A program made the translations under genes and the position numbers. From Desulfomicrobium apsheronum (GTDB taxonomy: Bacteria > Desulfobacterota > Desulfovibrionia > Desulfovibrionales > Desulfomicrobiaceae): a DNA stretch of 64,000 nucleotides. Each line of letters opens with the position of its first letter. The stretch's first letter is position 1. The DNA lies in contig NZ_FORX01000001.1 in assembly GCF_900114115.1 (NCBI RefSeq), positions 248,001 to 312,000 on the forward strand, read 5' to 3'. Below the pieces are notes generated by a model, which was not told where the DNA came from, did no database searches, and was given only the letters and a program-made list of their open reading frames with translations. Positions 25,603 to 34,318 of the stretch are shown piece after piece.

Positions 25603-27368
25603 TGGCTTCCCGCACGCTCTTCGGTATCCCCGTTTCGGCCGGCATTGCCATCGGCCGCGCGTATTACCTGAACAAAAATCATTTCTCCGGCACGGTCCGC
25701 CAGACCGTGTCCGATGCGGATGTGCCTTTTGAAATCGAGAGGCTGAACCGGGCATTTGATGCTGCGCTGCACGATCTGGAAAGGATTTTGAGCCTGGTAC
25801 CGGAGGATCTGAAGGAACATTCGGCCATCATCGAATCGCACCTCATGATGCTTCGCGACCAGAAGTTTCGCAAGCGGGCCCTGGACCACATCGCCCTCAC
25901 CAAGATCAACGCGGAATGGTCGCTGGAGCGGGCCGTCGGGGATGTGCAGGAGATATTCGCCTCCATCGCCGACGAGTACCTGCGGCAGCGCATGCAGGAT
26001 GTGCGTCTGGTGGCCGAACGGGTGCTGGGCAAGCTGGTCGGGGGAGAGAGCGGACATCAGGCCATCAAGCACCGCGCCATCCTGCTGGCCCATGATCTGT
26101 CCCCGGCCGACACCATCGAACTGGACGTCAACAAGATCATGGCCTTCGCCACGGCCCAGGGGGGCAAGACCTCCCACGCGGGCATCCTCGCCAGGTCCCT
26201 GCAGATTCCGGCCGTGGTCGGCATGGAAGGGCTCGGAGACGACCTGGCTGAGGGCGGGATCATCATCCTGGACGGTTTTCATGGGCGCATCATCATCGAC
26301 CCCGACGAAGACGAACTGGCCCGCTACACGGACCTGCAGGCCCAGTTCGAGGGCTATCAGGCCACGATCATGCGTTCCTGCCACCTTCCCGCCGAGACCA
26401 TCGACGGTTACCGGGTACAGGTCCTGGCCAACATCGAACTTTTCGAAGAGGTCGTCGCGGTCAACGACAACGGCGGGGAAGGCATCGGGTTGTTCCGCTC
26501 CGAGTACAGCTACCTGAACCGCGACGGAATGCCTACCGAAGACGAATTGACGGAAATCTACATGGACATGGCTTCACTGGTCGCGCCCAAGAAGCTGGTC
26601 ATCCGCACCCTGGACGTGGGCGCGGACAAGCTCATGCGCATGCAGTCCTCGGCAGAGTCCAATCCTGCCCTGGGCCTTAGGGCCATCCGCTACTGCCTGA
26701 AGCATCGCGAGGTCTTTCGGACCCAACTGCGAGCCATCCTGAAGGCCAGCGTGCTTGGCAACGTGTCCATCATGTTCCCCATGATTTCGGGCCTGCAGGA
26801 ACTGGTCGAGGTCAAGAAGTTCTACCGGGAGGTCCAGGAGGAGATGCACGCGGAAGGGATCTGCTTCCGCGAGGACATGCCCATGGGCATCATGATCGAG
26901 GTGCCGAGCGCCGTCATCACTGCCGATTTTCTGGCCCGTGAGGTGGACTTTTTCAGTATCGGCACTAATGACCTCATTCAGTATTCCCTGGGCATCGACC
27001 GCACCAACAAGGATGTGTCCTATCTGTACCAGCCCTTGCATCCGGCCATCGTGCGCTCCCTCAAGTGGGTGGTGGACTCGGCTCACCGAGCCGGCATCGA
27101 GGTCTGCCTGTGCGGCGAGCTTGCGGCCGATCCCTTTTGCATCCCGGTACTCATGGGCATGCAGGTCGACTCCATCAGTCTCGGGCCCCAGTCCATTCCG
27201 GGCATCAAGCGCATCGTTCGGCAGGCCTCCATGGAGGAATGCAACGCCCTCCTGAAGCAGGTCATGGCCAGCCATTCGGTGGCCCGCAACAATAAGCTCG
27301 TCCGGGAAATGATCTTCCGCCGTTTTCCCGAGGAGCTCATGTTCTACTCCTCCCTGGTGGACGACTAG
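25602..27368 (+). CDS. ptsI: Phosphoenolpyruvate-protein phosphotransferase (PTS Enzyme I)
   Basis: 588 residues, the standard EI length with no GAF domain. Autophosphorylates from PEP and passes phosphate to HPr. Seen: GIPVSAGIAIGRAYYL at the N-terminus, the phospho-His192 in GGKTSHAGILARS, the PEP-binding GIGLFRSEY, the C-terminal TIM-barrel signature FFSIGTNDLIQYSL and the catalytic Cys in EVCLCGELAADP. It completes an EIID-HPr-EI operon. Confidence 0.95.
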   Translation: MASRTLFGIPVSAGIAIGRAYYLNKNHFSGTVRQTVSDADVPFEIERLNRAFDAALHDLERILSLVPEDLKEHSAIIESHLMMLRDQKFRKRALDHIALTKINAEWSLERAVGDVQEIFASIADEYLRQRMQDVRLVAERVLGKLVGGESGHQAIKHRAILLAHDLSPADTIELDVNKIMAFATAQGGKTSHAGILARSLQIPAVVGMEGLGDDLAEGGIIILDGFHGRIIIDPDEDELARYTDLQAQFEGYQATIMRSCHLPAETIDGYRVQVLANIELFEEVVAVNDNGGEGIGLFRSEYSYLNRDGMPTEDELTEIYMDMASLVAPKKLVIRTLDVGADKLMRMQSSAESNPALGLRAIRYCLKHREVFRTQLRAILKASVLGNVSIMFPMISGLQELVEVKKFYREVQEEMHAEGICFREDMPMGIMIEVPSAVITADFLAREVDFFSIGTNDLIQYSLGIDRTNKDVSYLYQPLHPAIVRSLKWVVDSAHRAGIEVCLCGELAADPFCIPVLMGMQVDSISLGPQSIPGIKRIVRQASMEECNALLKQVMASHSVARNNKLVREMIFRRFPEELMFYSSLVDD

Positions 27369-27391
27369 ATTTCAACTTCAAGGATTTTTTC

Positions 27392-27856
27392 ATGTGCGCC
27401 AAGCCTACAGGCATCAAGATCATCGCGGCCAACCGCAAGGCCCGTCATTTTTTCGAACTGCTCGATTTCATCGAGGCCGGCATCATGCTGACCGGCTCCG
27501 AGGTCAAATCCCTGCGTGAAGGAAAAGTCAACTTCATGGATGGCTATGTACGCATCACGGAAGGCGAGGCCTTTCTCTCGGGCGTGCATATCTCCACTTA
27601 CGCCAACGCCGGTTACGCCCAGCATGTCCCGGATCGGGAGCGCAAGCTGCTCATGCACCGCCATGAGATTCATTCGCTCAAATCAAAGATGGAGCAGAAG
27701 GGACTGACCCTGGTGCCGACCAAGCTCTATTTCAAGGACGGCAAGATCAAGATCGAGCTGGCTTTGGCCAAGGGCAAGAAGGTCTACGATCGGCGCGAGG
27801 ACTTGAAACAGAAAGCCGTGAACCGGGACACCGAGCGGGAGATGAACCGGGCCTGA
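27392..27856 (+). CDS. smpB: SsrA-binding protein SmpB
   Basis: 154 residues. Partner of tmRNA in rescue of stalled ribosomes. Seen: ANRKARHFFELLDFIEAGI, LTGSEVKSLREGKVNFMDGY and KGKKVYDRREDLKQK with the basic C-terminal tail needed in the decoding centre. The tmRNA gene itself is not apparent in the window. It converges with the isochorismatase-like gene 28 bp away. Confidence 0.96.
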   Translation: MCAKPTGIKIIAANRKARHFFELLDFIEAGIMLTGSEVKSLREGKVNFMDGYVRITEGEAFLSGVHISTYANAGYAQHVPDRERKLLMHRHEIHSLKSKMEQKGLTLVPTKLYFKDGKIKIELALAKGKKVYDRREDLKQKAVNRDTEREMNRA

Positions 27857-27884
27857 GAGGCGTCGGTCATCCCCCGGTGCGGCA

Positions 27885-28466
27885 TCAGGCTGGCGTGTTG
27901 ATGCCGTGCAGGTATTCCGCAACGCTCACGCAGGCCATGCCCGCGTCCCGGATGTCCTGGATGTTGGCCAGGTGGATCTGCTGCGTGCGCGAAGACGAGG
28001 CGTCGGTCAGCAGGGTCATGTGGTAGCCCAGGCTCAGTCCGTCAAACAGGGTCGTGCGCAGGCAAAAAGGCAGCTGGGTGCCGGTCACGGCCAGGTGCGT
28101 GATTCCCTTGCGGCGCAGGATCAGGTCGAGCTCCGTGAACATGAAAGCGCTGAAGCGTTTTTTGACGATGCGGTACTCGCCCTCGATGGGCTCAAGCCCT
28201 GGCGCGATGCGCACTCCCGGGGTGCCGGGAACCACCATGGGCCGGGTTTTCAGGGCTTCCAGGCGGGAAATTTCGACGTCGGAGCCATCGCCGCGGTATT
28301 CGCGCACGATGTGAAAGACCGGCAGGCCAAGATCCCGAAATCGAGTCAGGATCTTGCGGATGACCGGAATGGTGGCATGGGCCCCGGCTACCTCGCAGGC
28401 CCCGCCGGGCACGGCGAAGTCGTGTTGCATGTCGATGATCAATAGGGCGCGGTTATGCTCGTTCAT
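27885..28466 (-). CDS. Isochorismatase-fold cysteine hydrolase
   Basis: 193 residues. Start ATG 28466 (MNEHNRALLIIDMQHDF); the much longer open frame upstream runs antisense through secA and is not real. Seen: catalytic Asp in LLIIDMQHDF, Lys in IVKKRFSAF, and nucleophile Cys in TGTQLPFCLRTT. This triad defines nicotinamidase/isochorismatase-type amidohydrolases. Substrate not assigned; HNE-type metal residues of nicotinamidase are not obvious. Divergent from secA with about 140 bp between them. Confidence 0.8.
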   Translation of the reverse strand: MNEHNRALLIIDMQHDFAVPGGACEVAGAHATIPVIRKILTRFRDLGLPVFHIVREYRGDGSDVEISRLEALKTRPMVVPGTPGVRIAPGLEPIEGEYRIVKKRFSAFMFTELDLILRRKGITHLAVTGTQLPFCLRTTLFDGLSLGYHMTLLTDASSSRTQQIHLANIQDIRDAGMACVSVAEYLHGINTPA

Positions 28467-28604
28467 GGCTGCCTTCTTGCGGTTGTAATTGTAAAAAATC
28501 TGCCCTAGTGCGTGAGTTCGGGGCATGGGTCCGATTTCTAGCCGGAGCACCCGCCCCCGGCAAGAGACTCTTTTATCCCCAAGACCAACGAGTCGGGAGT
28601 ATTC

Positions 28605-31121
28605 ATGATCGGTTACTTGACCAAGAAAATATTCGGTTCCAGAAACGACAGATACCTGAAAACCTTGCAGCCCACGGTCGGCAAGATAAATGCCCTGGAA
28701 AAGGAAATGCAGGCTCTTACCGATGCCGAGATTCCGAGCCGTTTCGCGGGGTACCGGGAAGAAGTGGCCGGCGGGCGCGAACTTGATTCCCTGCTGCCCG
28801 AAGTCTTCGCCCTGACCCGCGAGGCCAGCCGCCGGGTGCTTGGCATGCGCCATTTTGACGTGCAGCTCATGGGTGGCATGATCCTGCACCAGGGCAAGAT
28901 CGCGGAGATGAAGACCGGCGAGGGCAAGACCCTGGTCGCGACCCTGCCCGTGGTTCTGAACGCCTTGTCGGGAAGGGGCGTGCACGTGGTCACGGTCAAC
29001 GACTATCTGGCCAAGCGTGACGCGGCCTGGATGGGGCAACTTTATACGTTCATGGGATTATCCGTCGGCGTTATCGTGCACGGCCTGTCCGACGCCGAGC
29101 GTCAGGAAGCCTATGGCGCGGACGTGACCTACGGCACCAACAACGAGTTCGGGTTCGACTATCTGCGCGACAACATGAAGTTCTACAAGCATCAGCTTGT
29201 GCAACGTCCGCTCAATTTTGCCATCGTCGACGAAGTGGACTCCATCCTCATCGATGAAGCACGTACTCCGCTCATCATTTCGGGCCCGGGCGAAAAATCG
29301 ACCTCGCTCTATGGCCGCGTCAACGCCATCATTCCCAAGCTGGACCGTGACGAGCATTTCACCATCGATGAAAAGGCGCGCACCGTCGTGCTCACCGACG
29401 AGGGCGTGGCCCATTGCGAAGAGATCCTCGGCGTGACCAATCTCTTTGACCCGGCCAACATCACCCTGCAGCACCATATTCTGCAAGCCTTGCGCGCCCA
29501 TTACCTCTTCACCCTCGATGATCACTATATCGTCAAGGACGGACAGGTGGTCATCGTCGATGAGTTCACCGGCCGGCTCATGCCCGGGCGGCGTTTCAGC
29601 GACGGCCTGCATCAGGCCCTTGAAGCCAAGGAAGGGGTCAAGGTCGAGGCCGAGAACCAGACCCTGGCCAGCATCACCTTTCAGAATTTCTTCCGCATGT
29701 ATGAGAAGCTGGCCGGCATGACTGGTACGGCAGATACCGAAGCCGTGGAGTTCCAGCAGATTTACGGGCTGGAAGTCGTGGTCGCTCCACCGAACAAGCA
29801 GATGGTGCGCAAGGATTTCCCCGACGTGATCCTGAAGACGCAGGCCGAAAAATTCGCGGCCATCGTGGACGAGATCAAGGGCCTGCACGCCAAGGGGCAG
29901 CCGGTTCTGGTCGGCACCACATCCATCGAGAAGTCCGAGTACATCGCCTCCCTGCTCAAGAAGAAAGGCGTTCCGCATGAAGTCCTGAACGCCAAGTACC
30001 ATGAGAAGGAAGCCGAGATCGTGGCCATGGCCGGACAGAAAGGCCGTGTGACCATCGCCACCAACATGGCCGGCCGAGGCACGGACATTGTCCTTGGAGA
30101 AGGCGTGCGCGAGCTTGGCGGACTGCACATCCTTGGCTCCGAACGCCACGAGAGCCGACGCATCGACAACCAGCTGCGCGGCCGCGCCGGGCGTCAGGGC
30201 GACCCCGGTTCCTCGCGCTTCTACCTGGCTCTGGACGACACGCTCATGCGTCTCTTCGGATCCGACCGCATCGCCGGAATCATGGATAAACTGGGTTTGG
30301 AAGACGGTCAGACCATCGAGAACCCGCTCATCTCGCGGTCCATTGAAAATGCCCAGAAGCGGGTCGAAGGACACAACTTCGAGATCCGCAAGCAGCTCAT
30401 CGACTACGACAACGTCATGAACCAGCAGCGCGAGGTCATCTATTCCCTGCGCCGCGATTTCATGATCGCCGATGACCTGCAGCCCACGGTGGAGGAGTTC
30501 GTCGACGACCTGCTCTCCCAGGTTTACGAGCCCCTTGAAAACAAGAAGGGACATACCGAATCTCCCGAAGAAATTCGGGGCATGATCCGCTCCAAGCTGG
30601 ACGAGGTCTTCGCCATGGAGCGCATGGCCCCAGGTGGAAAATTCATCGAAAAGGACGAGGCGCGGACCGCGATCCTGTCCGTTTTGGAGGAACACCGCGC
30701 CGCCGCTCCCGATCAGTACCAGGAGATCCTGCGCTTCTTCCTGCTCGACGCCCTCGATCGCAACTGGAAAGACCATCTGTTGCAGATGGACTACCTCAAG
30801 GAAGGCATTGGCCTGCGAGGATACGCCCAGCGCGATCCCAAGCAGGAATACAAGCGCGAGGGCTTCGAGCTGTTCGAGGACCTCATCTTCCGCATCCGCG
30901 AGAACACCATGAAGGCGCTAACCCACCTGCGCATCGAGGCGGTCAAGCAGGAGGAGCTGAAGCATGAGGAACAGGAAGACGTGAAATATGTCGGCGGCAA
31001 CGACCCCGCCGACAAGAAACCGGACACGGTGCGGCGGGTCGACCCCAAGGTCGGCCGTAACGACCCCTGCCCCTGCGGCAGCGGGCAGAAGTACAAGAAA
31101 TGTTGCGGTAAACTGGCCTGA
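28605..31121 (+). CDS. secA: Protein translocase ATPase SecA
   Basis: 838 residues. Motor of the Sec pathway on the cytoplasmic membrane. Seen: [19 protein letters not shown], Walker [12 protein letters not shown] near residue 103, Walker [40 protein letters not shown] and a C-terminal zinc-binding tail [17 protein letters not shown] that contacts SecB or lipids. Complete. A strong Rho-independent terminator starts five bases after the stop. Confidence 0.98.
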   Translation: MIGYLTKKIFGSRNDRYLKTLQPTVGKINALEKEMQALTDAEIPSRFAGYREEVAGGRELDSLLPEVFALTREASRRVLGMRHFDVQLMGGMILHQGKIAEMKTGEGKTLVATLPVVLNALSGRGVHVVTVNDYLAKRDAAWMGQLYTFMGLSVGVIVHGLSDAERQEAYGADVTYGTNNEFGFDYLRDNMKFYKHQLVQRPLNFAIVDEVDSILIDEARTPLIISGPGEKSTSLYGRVNAIIPKLDRDEHFTIDEKARTVVLTDEGVAHCEEILGVTNLFDPANITLQHHILQALRAHYLFTLDDHYIVKDGQVVIVDEFTGRLMPGRRFSDGLHQALEAKEGVKVEAENQTLASITFQNFFRMYEKLAGMTGTADTEAVEFQQIYGLEVVVAPPNKQMVRKDFPDVILKTQAEKFAAIVDEIKGLHAKGQPVLVGTTSIEKSEYIASLLKKKGVPHEVLNAKYHEKEAEIVAMAGQKGRVTIATNMAGRGTDIVLGEGVRELGGLHILGSERHESRRIDNQLRGRAGRQGDPGSSRFYLALDDTLMRLFGSDRIAGIMDKLGLEDGQTIENPLISRSIENAQKRVEGHNFEIRKQLIDYDNVMNQQREVIYSLRRDFMIADDLQPTVEEFVDDLLSQVYEPLENKKGHTESPEEIRGMIRSKLDEVFAMERMAPGGKFIEKDEARTAILSVLEEHRAAAPDQYQEILRFFLLDALDRNWKDHLLQMDYLKEGIGLRGYAQRDPKQEYKREGFELFEDLIFRIRENTMKALTHLRIEAVKQEELKHEEQEDVKYVGGNDPADKKPDTVRRVDPKVGRNDPCPCGSGQKYKKCCGKLA

Positions 31122-31125
31122 ACAG

Positions 31126-31153
31126 AAAACCCCGGTGCGAGCCGGGGTTTTTT
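31126..31153 (+). terminator. Rho-independent terminator of secA
   Basis: ACCCCGG-TGCGAG-CCGGGGT-type stem followed by six T residues (31148-31153), beginning about five bases after the secA stop. The A tract on the left side could make it work in both directions. Confidence 0.9.
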
Positions 31154-31183
31154 GCTGAGGAGAGGCTTCTGCGGGAATTTATG

Positions 31184-31214
31184 GGTCCCATGGGACCTAT
31201 AGGTCCTACAGGAC
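31184..31214. repeat. Three overlapping palindromes between two terminators
   Basis: GGTCCCATGGGACC (31184-31197) and GGACCTATAGGTCC (31193-31206) are both perfect 14-bp palindromes sharing GGACC, followed by GTCCT-AC-AGGAC (31203-31214). The element lies in the convergent gap between the secA and betaine-importer terminators. Function unknown. Confidence 0.7.
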
Positions 31215-31231
31215 TTGTCATCCGGGAAAGC

Positions 31232-31276
31232 AAAAACGGCGCGGGCCGGGGATCATATCCCCGGCCCGCGCCGTTT
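31232..31276 (-). terminator. Rho-independent terminator of the glycine-betaine importer operon
   Basis: A very long GC-rich inverted repeat: arms at about 31234-31252 and 31258-31276 (ACGGCGCGGGCCGGGGA and its complement) with a short AT loop. On the minus strand it ends in five T residues (31232-31236). It lies about 20 bp after the stop of the substrate-binding-protein gene. Confidence 0.88.
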
Positions 31277-31298
31277 AGCGTCGTGTTTCAGACTGCGG

Positions 31299-32138
31299 CT
31301 ATTTGCCCATCCAACGCTTCACGGTCTCCGGATACTCCTTCAGGAAACGCTGAGCGTTTTCTTCGGGGCTTCCGCCGTCCTGGTTCCAGGCCATGACCAT
31401 TTGCAGCTGAGCCGGGGAATCCCACTTGAAGTTGGAGAAAAAGGCATGAACTTCAGGCATGTCCTTGTCCAGACCCTTGCGCACGATGGCTTCGATCTGC
31501 TCTTCGCCGCCAAGGATGCCCTTGGGGTCTTCCAGGTACTTGAGTTCCCACTTGCCGAACATCCAGTGCGGGGACCAAGCGGTGACGACCACCCATTCAT
31601 TGTTCTTGATGGCGTTGTCCAGAGCTGCGGTCATGGTCGCGCCACTGCCTTCCATCAGTTCCAGCTTGTCCAGCTTGTAGTCGGCGATGACCTGCTCGGA
31701 CAGCTTCATGAGGCCGGCGCCCGGATCGATGCCGATGATCTTGCCGTTGAATTTGTCGGCGTTGGCGTTCAGTTCCTCAATGGAATTGATGGTGACGTAC
31801 GCAGGTACGGCCCAGCCAAGTTTGGCTCCGCCGGAGACCACGGACACTTTTTCGACCTTGTCTTTGACCTTTGCGTAGTAGTCGGCATGGGTCACGGGCA
31901 ACCAGGCGGTGACCATGGCGTCGACGTCGCCGGTGCCGAGGGCCTGCCACATGGCTGCGGCTGCGACCGCGAGGGTTTCGACTTCATAGCCCATTTCTTC
32001 CAGGGCGGCCTTGGCGACCGTGGTGCTGGCCGTGGCGCAGTCCCATTCGACATAGGCCAGGCGAACCTTGCCCTTGGCGGCCATGGCAGGTTGAACCAAG
32101 AGCATCAGACACGCGATGGTAAGTAGAATTCTTTTCAC
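31299..32138 (-). CDS. Glycine-betaine/proline ABC importer, substrate-binding protein (OpuAC-like)
   Basis: 279 residues from GTG 32138, which has AAAGGAG six bases upstream; the ATG 13 codons earlier lies in the intergenic gap and would mask the signal peptide. Secretion signal about residues 1-20 (LLTIACLMLLVQPAMAA), then a type 2 periplasmic binding fold. Seen: VRLAYVEWDCATAST, VTAWLPVTHADYY and VVTAWSPHWMFGKWELKY with tryptophans positioned as in the betaine-binding cage. Gene order here is ATPase, permease, binding protein. The role is osmoprotectant uptake, though choline or proline-type substrates remain possible. Confidence 0.88.
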   Translation of the reverse strand: MKRILLTIACLMLLVQPAMAAKGKVRLAYVEWDCATASTTVAKAALEEMGYEVETLAVAAAAMWQALGTGDVDAMVTAWLPVTHADYYAKVKDKVEKVSVVSGGAKLGWAVPAYVTINSIEELNANADKFNGKIIGIDPGAGLMKLSEQVIADYKLDKLELMEGSGATMTAALDNAIKNNEWVVVTAWSPHWMFGKWELKYLEDPKGILGGEEQIEAIVRKGLDKDMPEVHAFFSNFKWDSPAQLQMVMAWNQDGGSPEENAQRFLKEYPETVKRWMGK

Positions 32139-32154
32139 AGGTAACTCCTTTGTT

Positions 32155-32991
32155 TTAGTTTTCTTTTCGGGTGCCAAGCTTCTGCAGCACCCGGTCCAGG
32201 ATCATGGCCACGATGACGATGGCTATGCCCGCCTCGAATCCGCGCCCCATCTGCAGGCGCTGGATGGCTTTCCAAACCTCTCCGCCCAGACCCTTGGCGC
32301 CAATCATGGACGCGATGACGACCATGGACAGGGCCAGCATGACCGTCTGGTTGATGCCGGCCATGATGGTCGGCGCGGCCAGGGGCAGGTCCAGTTTGTA
32401 TAGTCGCTGCATGCGCGTTGCGCCGAAAGCGGTGGAACATTCCACCAGCTCTGCTGGAATCTGGCGGATTCCGAGGCACGTGAAGCGGATCGCCGGAGGC
32501 ATTGAAAATATGACCGTGGAAAAAATGGCCGCTGTCTTGCCCAGTCCGAAAAAGGGGATGGCCGGGATCAGGTAAACAAAGGCCGGCATGGTCTGCATCA
32601 CGTCGAGGACAGGCATGACCACCTTGTATGTGCCTTTGCTGATGGCCGCGCAGATACCCAGTGGTACGCCGATGGCGATGGCGCAGAGCGTGGCGACCAG
32701 GACCAGGGCGATGGTGCTGATCGTCGCGGTCCAAAGTCCCATGTTCCAGATCAGTGCAAGGCCAAGAGCGCTGCCCAGGGTGAGTTTACGCTCCTTGGTC
32801 AGGAACCATACGCAGGCTCCCACCAGAACAATGAAAAGCGGGATCGGAATGAGCAGCAGGCCGCTCTCCATGGCCCCGAGAAGAGTTTCGACCACCTCGG
32901 CGCTGGCTTTGGTGATAAATGACAAGTGTTCGACCAGAAAGTCGATGCCAGTCTCGATGACTTCGCCTACCGGCAGTTTGTACTCGTTCAT
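32155..32991 (-). CDS. Glycine-betaine/proline ABC importer, permease (OpuAB/ProW-like)
   Basis: 278 residues with five to six membrane helices. Seen: EHLSFITKASAEVVETLL near the N-terminus and the coupling-helix region GLGKTAAIFSTVIFSMPPAIRFTCLGIRQ-like segment, then ECSTAFGATRMQRLYKLDLPLAAPTI, typical of ProW/OpuAB. It overlaps the ATPase gene by four bases and is followed 16 bp later by the binding protein. Forms the channel of the importer. Confidence 0.9.
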   Translation of the reverse strand: MNEYKLPVGEVIETGIDFLVEHLSFITKASAEVVETLLGAMESGLLLIPIPLFIVLVGACVWFLTKERKLTLGSALGLALIWNMGLWTATISTIALVLVATLCAIAIGVPLGICAAISKGTYKVVMPVLDVMQTMPAFVYLIPAIPFFGLGKTAAIFSTVIFSMPPAIRFTCLGIRQIPAELVECSTAFGATRMQRLYKLDLPLAAPTIMAGINQTVMLALSMVVIASMIGAKGLGGEVWKAIQRLQMGRGFEAGIAIVIVAMILDRVLQKLGTRKEN

Positions 32992-34181
32992 ACGGCACCT
33001 CCTCTTTCAGCCAGGGCCGCGACCAGAGTGCCGCGCACAATGACGCCCTTGAATTTGTTTGCTTCATCGACCACGGCCAGCGGGTAAGGCAGCTCGGCCA
33101 TTATGCTGAAGAGATCATGGGCTGCCGTGTCCGGATAAACAGTCTTGATATCCGTGCAGATGGCTTCGGTCAGGCTGCCCTCGCCTCGTTGCGCCAGGAT
33201 GGCTGCGGCGTCGGCGGAGACGATCCCTACCAGCCTGTGCGTGTGATCGACGACGAAGAGATGGGCGATGTTGTGCTTGCGCATTTTGCGCAGGGCCGCG
33301 CGGGGACCGTCTGTGCGCAGATAGGCCACGGCCTCGCTGTGCTTCATGACGGATTCGGCGGTCAGGACCTTGGTGATGTCCACGTCCTCGACGAATCGCG
33401 CCACGTATTCATCGGCCGGGTGGGTCAGGATTTCTTCCGGTGATCCGATCTGCACGATGGCGCCGTCCTTCATTAGAATGATGCGGTCGCCGAGCTTCAG
33501 GGCTTCGTCCAGATCATGCGAAATGAAGACGATGGTTTTCTGCATCCGTTCCTGCAGGCTGATCAGTTCATCCTGCATGTCGCGGCGGATGAGGGGATCG
33601 AGTGCACTGAAGGCTTCGTCCATGAGCAGGATGTCGGGACTCAGGGCCAGCGCCCTGGCAAGTCCGACTCGCTGCTGCATTCCGCCGGACAGCTGGCGCG
33701 GATATGATGCGCCCCATCCGTCAAGGCCGACCAGGGAGAGAGCCTCATCGGCCAGTTTCAGCCGTTGCTCCCTGTCCATACCCTGGATTTCAAGGCCGAG
33801 GGCGGCGTTTTCGAGCACGGTGCGGTGCGGAAAGAGGGCGAAATTCTGGAAGACCATGCCCATCTTGCGTTGGCGCAATTGCCGCAGCTCGTCTTCGCCC
33901 ATGGTCAGGACATCGCGTCCGTCGATGAGAATCTTGCCAGCGGTAGGCGTGATCAGGCGGTTCAGACAGCGCACAAGCGTGGATTTTCCGCTGCCGGACA
34001 GGCCCATTACGACCACGATCTCCCCTTCATGCACTTCGAAGTTGGCGTTGTTGACGCCTACGCCGTGCCGGGTGGAGGCCATGATGTCGTCCTTGCTTTT
34101 GCCTTGGGATAACATCTGCAAAGCTTTCTTCGGGTTGGGGCCGAAAATTTTATACAGACCTTCAACATATATTTTTGCCAT
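32988..34181 (-). CDS. Glycine-betaine/proline ABC importer, ATPase with tandem CBS domains (OpuAA/ProV-like)
   Basis: 397 residues from ATG 34181, chosen because AAGGAGACTTA precedes it; six more in-frame codons lie upstream. Seen: EGLYKIFGPNPKKALQML, Walker A GLSGSGKST, signature LSGGMQQRVGLARAL, Walker B LLMDEAFSALDPLIR. The C-terminal ~120 residues form two CBS-like repeats (AVAYLRTDGPRAALRKM ... HLFVVDHTHRLVGIVS and a second copy), which in OpuA sense ionic strength. So gating by osmotic stress is likely. Confidence 0.92.
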   Translation of the reverse strand: MAKIYVEGLYKIFGPNPKKALQMLSQGKSKDDIMASTRHGVGVNNANFEVHEGEIVVVMGLSGSGKSTLVRCLNRLITPTAGKILIDGRDVLTMGEDELRQLRQRKMGMVFQNFALFPHRTVLENAALGLEIQGMDREQRLKLADEALSLVGLDGWGASYPRQLSGGMQQRVGLARALALSPDILLMDEAFSALDPLIRRDMQDELISLQERMQKTIVFISHDLDEALKLGDRIILMKDGAIVQIGSPEEILTHPADEYVARFVEDVDITKVLTAESVMKHSEAVAYLRTDGPRAALRKMRKHNIAHLFVVDHTHRLVGIVSADAAAILAQRGEGSLTEAICTDIKTVYPDTAAHDLFSIMAELPYPLAVVDEANKFKGVIVRGTLVAALAERGGAV

Positions 34182-34290
34182 TAAGTCTCCTTGGCTCAAG
34201 TTAACGACGCGCGCTTTCTTGCGCGCCTTTTTGCAGCATTGGATAGACTAGGGGAAAAGGGCGAGAGATCAAGGGGAGGGAGCGGGGACA

Positions 34291-34316
34291 TATCGGGTAT
34301 GGGCGAATACCCGATA
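34291..34316. repeat. Perfect 10-bp inverted repeat between importer and LuxR regulator genes
   Basis: TATCGGGTAT and ATACCCGATA are separated by six bases, ending three bases from the stop of the PAS-LuxR gene. It could be that gene's terminator (but no U tract follows on the minus strand) or an operator upstream of the importer operon. Not resolved. Confidence 0.65.
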
Positions 34317-34318
34317 GA

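Noticed and set aside
29058-30776. Long open frame of 572 codons antisense to secA
   Set aside because: It is a shadow of secA codon use. No ribosome site or recognisable domain, and the opposite strand encodes an unmistakable SecA.
31181-31396. ORF starting with collagen-like Gly-Pro-x triplets
   Set aside because: No properly spaced ribosome site, and the rest lies antisense to the terminator and end of the betaine-binding protein. The palindromic DNA explains the triplets equally well.
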